DNA of 11,788 nucleotides, taken from NCBI GenBank assembly GCA_007131745.1, contig SLPX01000292.1, positions 1 through 11,788 on the forward strand, in the 5' to 3' direction. The notes beneath the pieces were generated by a model that ran no database searches, had not been told where the DNA came from, and was given only the letters and a program-made list of their open reading frames with translations. The DNA comes from Myxococcales bacterium. GTDB lineage: Bacteria; Myxococcota; Polyangia; HGW-17; SLPX01. Made by a program: the position numbers and the translations under genes. Shown here piece after piece: positions 6,371-11,788 of this stretch; position 1 is the stretch's first letter; the number at the start of each line of letters is the position of its first letter.

Positions 6371-7899
6371 CCATCATTTACCCATACAGAAATGAAGAGT
6401 CGCAACCTGGGTGAGCCGTCGTTTACGGTAAGGATGTCCAAAACCCCATCGCCGTCCGCGTCCAGGATGACAGCGAACCGGGTGTGGGCCGGTTCCAGGC
6501 CGAGCGAAGGCGTGAAATCCAGCATGCGGCCCTCTGCGGTCCCCACGTAAAGCCTATCGGCCTGCCCGTAGTTTGCAATAACCACATCGGTGAAGCCATC
6601 CAGGTTGAGGTCTCCGGTCGCAGCGCAGCGTGAGTCGGTCCTATCCACCGGGAGCATGGCGGTTGTGTCGTCGAAGAAATGTGCATTGCCGTCATTGATG
6701 AAGACCCTGTTCTGACCTTGAGTGAGAAGCAACAAGTCCATGTCGCCGCTCGACTCCACGTCCAGCGGAGTGGAAAAAGTCACCGGATCCGGGGGGGACA
6801 CTACAGGTTGCTGCACAAAACGAAGAACCGTGGAATTTTCGTCATCGACGGTCCGCCTGTTTAAAAGCACCCGCAAGAATTCCCCCGTCGGGGAATCATT
6901 AGCGGTGAGTACGAGATCCACCGCGCCGTCGCCGTCCAAATCCGCCGCGGAGATGGAGCTGAATGTATCGCCTGAAAAACTGTGAACCGGTTCTCCATCG
7001 GAAACCGTCCATGGCTCTATATCTTCGTCGATTTCAAAAAGAGGATTTCCGGGAGCACCCAGATTTCGATATACCCTCAGAAATTGAACATCATCGTTTT
7101 CTTCTTTTGCTGCAATGACGACGATTTCCGCAAGACCATCACCGTCGAGGTCCGCGGCTGCAGCCGCGATACAACTTCCAACCCGGGGAGGTAACCCGTC
7201 CGATTCGTGAAAGCGCCCGGCGCCGTCATTGAGCAGCAGCCGATTCGGTTCCCCAGAACCACTGCATCCGAAAATGTCCGGGCTTCCGTCACCGTCGAAA
7301 TCAGCGACCACGAGTGCTCGGGTGTCTTGGATAAACACAGGAAGGCCGGGGCCTTCTTCAGGATCAGGATCTGTATCGGAAAAACCACCTGCGCCGTCGT
7401 TTAAAAGGAACTTGCTTTGCCCTCCGGATATTGCCAGCAAAATGTCAACAGCGCCGTCGCCGTTCAGGTCGACAGTTGCAACATCAGTGATGAGCACATC
7501 GCCTAAATTGGGCAAATAATGAGACGCAGCTTCCCTGAAATCGAGCGCCAGCGGTTCCACCTCGACAGCGTCCCGCATGGTGGCTGATGCTCCTGCCGGA
7601 ACCTTTACAGTAACATCGTAAACACCGGCTGTTTGAACCGGGGTGATAGCGGTGAGAACGTCCGCTGTCGAGTCCACGATTTCGAGGGGTTTGTCGCCAA
7701 GGTAAAGAGAAACTCCGCTCTTGAAGTTTCTTCCCTTCACAATGAGTGTTTCACCGCCTCGGGCCGAAACCCTTTCAGGAGAAACTGAATTTATTTTCAA
7801 ATCGGGATCGCCGGATTCACAGCTTGCTGCAAACATGAAACCCGTGAGAAGGAAAACAAAGGCCGCTCGAACAGCAGTTGGTATAACATCCTGCATCAT
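6367..7899 (-). CDS. IPT/TIG plus seven-blade FG-GAP (VCBS) propeller lipoprotein
   Basis: The product has 510 residues. The signal peptide ends with AAS before Cys27. An IPT/TIG Ig-like domain spans about 34-115 (the INSVSPERVSARGGETLIVKG segment is typical). An integrin-alpha-type propeller follows, with calcium loops at 144-152, 200-208, 250-258, 320-328, 430-438 and 480-488, and a degenerate seventh at 380-388 (DVESSGDMD), which lacks the usual Asp/Asn pattern. That count fits a seven-bladed propeller. Short LLNDGAGRF-type phrases recur between blades, as in VCBS repeats. The chain ends soon after the last loop. Its start overlaps the stop of the upstream gene (ATGA at 7899-7896), so translation is probably coupled. 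It is predicted to be a calcium-stabilised surface binding protein whose partner is unknown. Its domain plan is that of the upstream protein without the lectin end. Confidence 0.9.
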   Translation of the reverse strand: MMQDVIPTAVRAAFVFLLTGFMFAASCESGDPDLKINSVSPERVSARGGETLIVKGRNFKSGVSLYLGDKPLEIVDSTADVLTAITPVQTAGVYDVTVKVPAGASATMRDAVEVEPLALDFREAASHYLPNLGDVLITDVATVDLNGDGAVDILLAISGGQSKFLLNDGAGGFSDTDPDPEEGPGLPVFIQDTRALVVADFDGDGSPDIFGCSGSGEPNRLLLNDGAGRFHESDGLPPRVGSCIAAAAADLDGDGLAEIVVIAAKEENDDVQFLRVYRNLGAPGNPLFEIDEDIEPWTVSDGEPVHSFSGDTFSSISAADLDGDGAVDLVLTANDSPTGEFLRVLLNRRTVDDENSTVLRFVQQPVVSPPDPVTFSTPLDVESSGDMDLLLLTQGQNRVFINDGNAHFFDDTTAMLPVDRTDSRCAATGDLNLDGFTDVVIANYGQADRLYVGTAEGRMLDFTPSLGLEPAHTRFAVILDADGDGVLDILTVNDGSPRLRLFISVWVNDG

Positions 7900-9953
7900 G
7901 AATCATTTCCCCCGCTTTCTTCAGGTTCTCGGCACGCATCCCCAGGGCCGGGCGGGCCATGATACACTTCATCCGCGCAGATGAATCCACGCTGCCCATC
8001 GCATGGAAAATCATTCCATCCCCGATCGTCGCCTTCACCGAAAAAACCAGCGCAATCCTCGTTTCCCCCGGAATTGTTCGGCTCGCCTTCCCGCCAGTCG
8101 GACCATGTCAACTCCGTGCCGTCCACCCACACAAACTCTCCCTCGGTCTCCCGATCGTCCAGCCCGATCCAAAGAGGCTCGTCGCTGATAACCTTGAGAT
8201 AGTCGTTCTCTTCGGGTGTGCGTATGACCACCAGGTCTCCACCCCGCCCGAGGCAAAATTCACGCGCATCGTCATAGTCAAGCGGAGCGGCTGTGCAAAA
8301 CAGGTAAGCTCGCTCCCCACTACGGACATGCAGCACGCACCCGCTCTCTTGAGCGCAATCCTCTCGATCCTTGCAGTAGAAGTGATAAACTGAAGAGTTT
8401 GCCTGGTCAGGATTGTAAACGTCCGGACAATTATCCGCCTCATCGGGAATCCCGTCCCGGTCCCTGTCATCGAACATGGGATCCCAGTTCCATAAAAGCC
8501 AGGGCCGTCTCATGCGGGAGCGGCTCACGAAAATCTCGGGGTATCCGTCATTGTCCGCGTCCAGTACGGCCACGCCCAAAGCATCCGAGATAGCCGGACG
8601 ATCGGGCGCTACCCGGCCCGAATAATCGAAAAGCCGGCCCATGGGGTCCCCGCGATAAATCCTCAACCTCCCGTTCAGGTTCGCCACTACGACATCACTC
8701 GAACCGTCCATGTCCAAATCAGCTATCACCGCACTGTAGCCGTGCTCACTTCCCCCGGAACCCAGACGTTCCACCGTCTGGTCGACAAACCCTCCCAGGC
8801 CGTCGTTTATCCATATCCTGTCCTGACCCGCGCTCACCACGTAAATGTCCGGGAACCCGTTGCCGTTGAGGTCCCCCACGGCGGGTATGCGCGTGTCCAG
8901 ATCCGCGTGAGGCGGCAGGGCCGAAGGGCCTGCATCGCGGAAAACACCAGCGCCGTCATTCAGCCAGAGCCTGCATGCACCGTTTCTCAACGCCAGGAAT
9001 AAATCCGCCGCGCCGTTTCCCGTGAAATCGCCTACTCCGACTCCGGACGCGTTCAGGTCCGGTTCGGGCAACCGTATTTCGCTCTCATCGGCAAATCCAC
9101 CGGAGCGGTCGTTCATCCACAGCGCGACGTGCGCGGATACGCTGATTTCGTTTTCCGCGTCGTTGTACGCTCCGCGCACGATGATCAAATCAGGATATCC
9201 GTCTCCATCAAAGTCACCCGCGGCCGCGTGAATCGAATGGCTCTTTCCCTCGGGTATCATTGATGCATCGATGGTGGAAGCGTCCGTAAAGACCATTTGA
9301 CCTTCATTGAAAAACACCCGATCGGTTTGATAATCCATCAACGCGAGATAAAGATCCGGCAAGCCGTTTCCATTGAAATCAGCGGGCACGGCAATCGCTG
9401 TGCGAGCGAACGGTTCTTCACCGAACCCGGGAACGGTTTGTATAGGCAGGGTATTGAATGTTCCGTCGGACCTGTTGTGGTAAATTCGCAATCCATCGCC
9501 CGCTGCCTGGATCAAATCAACCGCACCGTCTCCATCCAGGTCTGCTGCGGAAACCAAGCGGCCGTCCAGTGGAGCGGAGTTCATAAGATGGGAATCCGTT
9601 CGGTCGACAAAATAAAGAGGTGTTCCCACATAACGGAACGCTCCCGGGGATACAAACTTGAAGTCACCTTTTCGCACGCTTATATCCACAACCCCGGTCT
9701 TTTGTCCGGCCGGGGAAACAACCTGTATGGCCGAAGACGCGGTCGAAACGACTTCTGCTTCCCGGTCTCCGAAATAGACCCGGACCGAGGATGAAAACCC
9801 CGAGCCCTGCAGGGTTACGACCGTCCCCCCCCTTATGGTGCCCCTGTCCGGGATGACCGAATTCACTTCGACATAATTGTTTTTCGAAGTGCAGCCGAAT
9901 GGTCCTGCAAAAAGAAAAAACACCCACATAGCGACTTTCACGCTTGAGTTCAT
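7896..9953 (-). CDS. TIG / FG-GAP propeller / thrombospondin-3 / C-type lectin lipoprotein
   Basis: The product has 685 residues from the ATG at 9953. The signal ends with PFG before Cys21. Domains in order are: TIG at about 29-110; a propeller at about 115-480 with seven calcium loops (138-146, 192-200, 247-255, 309-317, 361-369, 412-420, 465-473); a thrombospondin type 3 motif at 495-516 (DRDRDGIPDEADNCP); and a C-type lectin domain at about 539-661. The lectin has WIGL (595-598), the EPN sugar-selectivity motif (624-626), WND (646-648) and the two expected disulfides (Cys567-Cys659, Cys634-Cys651). In animal lectins EPN goes with calcium-dependent binding of mannose/GlcNAc-type sugars. The protein therefore very likely binds a glycan at the cell surface; the target is unknown. 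The TSP3 motif is probably a rigid calcium-filled spacer. It is co-transcribed with the genes on either side. Confidence 0.92.
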   Translation of the reverse strand: MNSSVKVAMWVFFLFAGPFGCTSKNNYVEVNSVIPDRGTIRGGTVVTLQGSGFSSSVRVYFGDREAEVVSTASSAIQVVSPAGQKTGVVDISVRKGDFKFVSPGAFRYVGTPLYFVDRTDSHLMNSAPLDGRLVSAADLDGDGAVDLIQAAGDGLRIYHNRSDGTFNTLPIQTVPGFGEEPFARTAIAVPADFNGNGLPDLYLALMDYQTDRVFFNEGQMVFTDASTIDASMIPEGKSHSIHAAAGDFDGDGYPDLIIVRGAYNDAENEISVSAHVALWMNDRSGGFADESEIRLPEPDLNASGVGVGDFTGNGAADLFLALRNGACRLWLNDGAGVFRDAGPSALPPHADLDTRIPAVGDLNGNGFPDIYVVSAGQDRIWINDGLGGFVDQTVERLGSGGSEHGYSAVIADLDMDGSSDVVVANLNGRLRIYRGDPMGRLFDYSGRVAPDRPAISDALGVAVLDADNDGYPEIFVSRSRMRRPWLLWNWDPMFDDRDRDGIPDEADNCPDVYNPDQANSSVYHFYCKDREDCAQESGCVLHVRSGERAYLFCTAAPLDYDDAREFCLGRGGDLVVIRTPEENDYLKVISDEPLWIGLDDRETEGEFVWVDGTELTWSDWREGEPNNSGGNEDCAGFFGEGDDRGWNDFPCDGQRGFICADEVYHGPPGPGDACREPEESGGNDS

Positions 9954-9959
9954 ACATTG

Positions 9960-9965
9960 TCCTCC
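9960..9965 (-). promoter_or_regulatory. Ribosome binding site fixing the start at 9953
   Basis: On the minus strand GGAGGA lies 6 bases before the ATG at 9953. A longer in-frame start at 10037 would add 28 hydrophilic residues ahead of the signal peptide and overlap the preceding gene, so it is rejected. Confidence 0.8.
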
Positions 9966-10008
9966 GTTTTGCGAGGTCCAAGAGGAAAAAATCTTTGAAC
10001 ATCCCCGA

Positions 10009-10977
10009 TCATCGAACATTGACCCGCTTGAATTCACCCTCGGAATTCACAATGATCACACTGCTGCGGTCGATACTCGGGTGCGGCCGTTTGAAGCCGG
10101 GCAGTTGCCATTTCATTGCACCGCTATTTCCATCCACCGCGTATATGGACCCGCGCACCTCGAAAACCACTGTTCCGTTCAGCCATACCGGAGGTTGCGG
10201 ACCCTCGGGCATCGGGACATTCTCCTGCACGATGTCCGGAGTATTCGTCAGGCGCCGCATATTCCGCCCCGAAACACCCACGACCCACAGCGAAGGAACA
10301 TCATCGCGTGCGGAGGCGAAAACAAGCTTGCTGCCGCACTCTGAAAACGCGGGCAACGCAAGAGGTGGGCCGGGTTCCACAACCGTGTGACGAACACCGG
10401 TTTTCATGTCAAATCGATAAAGCCCCATCAATGGAATTTCACCGCTTACATAGGCAATCGTCCCACCGCAAGGAGACCAGGAAAAACCGTTCAAAACATC
10501 CTTGTCGATAGAAGTGACATCTCCGGTTTGTGGATTCCAGACGACGAGGTCCCCCCTTCCATGAAGCACAGCCAAAAGACCGGATCCGTCCGGAGCGAAC
10601 CCGGCATCCTGGATCCATCCATGATTTCCGGGCAGCACACCAATCACCTGACCGAAAGAATCCGAGAGATACGCCTCGAAGCGGCGAAAACCGGTGGTCC
10701 TGGGAGGCGCTGGAACCTGTCTCCCAATAGCGATCATGCCATCCGGTGAAACATCCAGAATTTCAAAGTCCGAATCCACTGATTCGGAAACAGCTGCCAG
10801 GTATGAATCGCTCCGGCCGGCCGTGTCCGGGAAGACATCCGAAAAATCGGGGCCGCGCGGTCTTTCGGCTTCGTCGTTCTCAATTAGGGCTGACTCATCA
10901 TTTTCGTGTACATCTAAATAATTCTTGAATTCGCACGACAGGCCCATCAATGCACACATGCACAAAATGGATAACAT
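10009..10977 (-). CDS. Alternative separate gene: TolB/PD40-like propeller lipoprotein, 322 aa
   Basis: If the long frame is really two genes, this one starts at the ATG at 10977, with AAAGGA (complement of 10990-10995) 12 bases upstream. Residues 1-14 form a short hydrophobic signal with GLS before Cys15; it lacks the usual basic residue, which is a weakness. Residues 16-65 are an acidic linker. The rest (about 66-322) reads as a TolB/PD40-like propeller of about six blades: VSPDGMIAIG (76-85), FAPDGSGLLAV (127-137), FSWSPCGGTIAYV (165-177), FSECGSKLVFASARDD (211-226) with NMRRLT (239-244), VWLNGTVVF (264-272) and SSVIIVNSEG (305-314). TolB acts in the periplasm with the Tol-Pal system, but this protein lacks the TolB N-terminal domain, so only the fold is claimed. 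It precedes the lectin gene by 55 bases. Confidence 0.6.
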   Translation of the reverse strand: MLSILCMCALMGLSCEFKNYLDVHENDESALIENDEAERPRGPDFSDVFPDTAGRSDSYLAAVSESVDSDFEILDVSPDGMIAIGRQVPAPPRTTGFRRFEAYLSDSFGQVIGVLPGNHGWIQDAGFAPDGSGLLAVLHGRGDLVVWNPQTGDVTSIDKDVLNGFSWSPCGGTIAYVSGEIPLMGLYRFDMKTGVRHTVVEPGPPLALPAFSECGSKLVFASARDDVPSLWVVGVSGRNMRRLTNTPDIVQENVPMPEGPQPPVWLNGTVVFEVRGSIYAVDGNSGAMKWQLPGFKRPHPSIDRSSVIIVNSEGEFKRVNVR

Positions 10978-11788
10978 TATTCCGAGCAATCCTTTATCAC
11001 TATTTCCATTTTTCCGGCCGAATCGCGTTCGCGTACCCAGGAACAAAAACAGGAAAAACATGACGTTCAACAAAAACACGATTGAATTCATCATCCGGCT
11101 GGAACCGCTTCCCACTACAAGACAACTGCATCCTCCCGTCACGCCGGACATTTCTTCCAGACCCGGCCCGCCCTTGTCGTCTTCCCCCTTCAAATGCGAT
11201 GGTGCGGAAGAGAGATCCAAAAAAGGTTCCGGGCAACGCATGAACTCATGATCAGGACCGACCAACTCGAAACGCTCCGTGATTTCAACTTCGACTTCTT
11301 CGGACAGATAAACATGGAAAACAAATTCCCCTGTTTTCCCCGGCGCCGTATCCGTGCGAAGCACCGCAGCAATGTCGTGGGCGGACCAGGATTCTGCATC
11401 GTAAAACATGCTCGGCGCCCCCTCGTAGGGTTTTCGCGCTGCCAGGTGAACTTCCCCGGACGGCCAGGTTCCGGATCCCACGTTTTCGAACACGGCCCAG
11501 ACCTGTATTCGTTCGCCGGGTTTAATCCGCGCGGGCGCGCTCCAATCAACAATGCGGGCCGCGAATTCCGGCGGTGGATCACCCATCACCGAAGGATAGC
11601 CGTCGTCGATCAGGCCGTTGCAATCATTGTCCACGCCGTCGCATATCTCGGGTACCGGGTCCAAGATTCTCACGCATTCGAGGCAACCATCAATGCATCG
11701 CATCCGTCCCTCAGCGCAGGGTCCGGGCTCGCCCGTGTCGCACGCAGGCGTTCCTTCCGGATCCGGGCCGTGACAATCGCTCCACTCA
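10009..11788 (-). CDS. Continuous frame: MopE-motif/Ig-like/MYXO-CTERM-like protein running into TolB-like propeller (5' partial)
   Basis: As written, one frame is open from the window edge (codon at 11787-11785) to the TGA at 10009-10011. Its first part has Cys-rich spacing of the GTPACDTGEPGPC kind, then a MopE-type CDGVDNDCNGLIDDG motif (11643-11599). Next comes an NBR1-like Ig domain (VWAVFENVGSGTWPSG and surroundings, about 11550-11240), then an acidic linker and a GCSC motif (11133-11122). A hydrophobic span and a basic RTRFGRK end follow (to about 11010). That end resembles a MYXO-CTERM sorting tag, which normally closes a protein. Here the frame instead continues into a lipoprotein-like signal and a propeller. 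I suspect two genes joined by a frameshift or by a sequence error in an A5 run, but the text supports one frame. Any catalytic N-terminal domain lies outside the window. Confidence 0.7.
   Translation of the reverse strand, partial: EWSDCHGPDPEGTPACDTGEPGPCAEGRMRCIDGCLECVRILDPVPEICDGVDNDCNGLIDDGYPSVMGDPPPEFAARIVDWSAPARIKPGERIQVWAVFENVGSGTWPSGEVHLAARKPYEGAPSMFYDAESWSAHDIAAVLRTDTAPGKTGEFVFHVYLSEEVEVEITERFELVGPDHEFMRCPEPFLDLSSAPSHLKGEDDKGGPGLEEMSGVTGGCSCLVVGSGSSRMMNSIVFLLNVMFFLFLFLGTRTRFGRKNGNSDKGLLGIMLSILCMCALMGLSCEFKNYLDVHENDESALIENDEAERPRGPDFSDVFPDTAGRSDSYLAAVSESVDSDFEILDVSPDGMIAIGRQVPAPPRTTGFRRFEAYLSDSFGQVIGVLPGNHGWIQDAGFAPDGSGLLAVLHGRGDLVVWNPQTGDVTSIDKDVLNGFSWSPCGGTIAYVSGEIPLMGLYRFDMKTGVRHTVVEPGPPLALPAFSECGSKLVFASARDDVPSLWVVGVSGRNMRRLTNTPDIVQENVPMPEGPQPPVWLNGTVVFEVRGSIYAVDGNSGAMKWQLPGFKRPHPSIDRSSVIIVNSEGEFKRVNVR
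10994..11013 (-). other. A5 run followed by three out-of-frame stop codons at the gene junction
   Basis: On the minus strand an A5 run (11013-11009) is followed by TAG, TGA and TAA one after another (11002-10994), none of them in the long open frame. Adding one A to the run would end the upstream protein as RFGRKKWK and put all three stops in frame, 16 bases before the ATG at 10977. That arrangement is what two separate genes would look like. Confidence 0.7.

Noticed and set aside
9961..9976. Possible hairpin CCTC/GAGG covering the ribosome site of the lectin gene
   Set aside because: The stem is only four base pairs with an eight-base loop, too weak to claim translational control.
9954..10037. 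Upstream ATG at 10037 as start of the lectin gene
   Set aside because: It would place 28 polar residues ahead of the signal peptide and overlap the preceding gene. The ATG at 9953 has a near-perfect ribosome site.
1..11788. Search for CRISPR arrays, insertion-sequence ends, tRNAs and phage genes
   Set aside because: I saw no regularly spaced repeats, no transposase motifs or terminal repeats, and no cloverleaf-like sequence. Repetition here is due to propeller loops, Cys-rich modules and the VWA duplication.

Overview
The window looks like part of the chromosome of a Gram-negative bacterium with a didermic envelope, most probably an uncultivated member of the Myxococcota/Bradymonadota (old 'Deltaproteobacteria') sphere. 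This is an inference. It rests on protein architectures typical of that group: von Willebrand A lipoproteins with Cys-rich inserts, Cys-rich 'CGxCGxxC' linkers, IPT/TIG plus FG-GAP propellers, a MopE-type CDGxDNDC motif and a MYXO-CTERM-like sorting tail. Base composition is moderate, and I saw no tRNA, rRNA, insertion sequence, phage gene or CRISPR array. No stretch longer than about 300 bases is without a gene.

Layout. Positions 2-169 hold the 3' end of a plus-strand gene cut by the window edge. Next come two plus-strand lipoproteins: an unrecognised His/Tyr-rich protein (206-1096) and a very short FG-GAP remnant (1220-1588). A minus-strand cytosolic zinc-ribbon protein (1619-2107) follows. 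A second plus-strand block holds two tandem paralogous EGF/VWA lipoproteins (2315-3700 and 3868-5250), a small DUF493/YbeD-family protein (5291-5542) and a rhodanese-domain lipoprotein (5636-6370). The right half is a minus-strand operon, read from right to left. It begins with a protein having a MopE-type motif, an Ig-like domain and a MYXO-CTERM-like tail (5' end outside the window). That frame runs without a stop into a TolB-like propeller lipoprotein (stop at 10009). Then come a TIG/seven-blade propeller/thrombospondin-3/C-type lectin lipoprotein (7896-9953) and a TIG/seven-blade propeller lipoprotein (6367-7899), the last two coupled by a 4-base overlap. The plus and minus blocks meet tail to tail in a shared TTAA.

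Common theme. Eight of the eleven gene units carry a lipoprotein-type signal peptide, and none has Asp right after the lipid-bearing Cys. By the E. coli rule this predicts outer-membrane lipoproteins, although the rule may not hold here. Their domains (EGF-like, VWA with intact MIDAS, TIG, integrin-type FG-GAP propeller, thrombospondin type 3, C-type lectin, NBR1-like Ig) are the repertoire of animal extracellular-matrix proteins. I read the locus as a surface-protein cluster for calcium-dependent binding of glycans or proteins; that role is inferred from domains, not shown. The most striking items are the C-type lectin with both sugar-binding motifs intact, and the in-frame junction near 10977-11013, where a sorting tail runs straight into a lipoprotein signal peptide.
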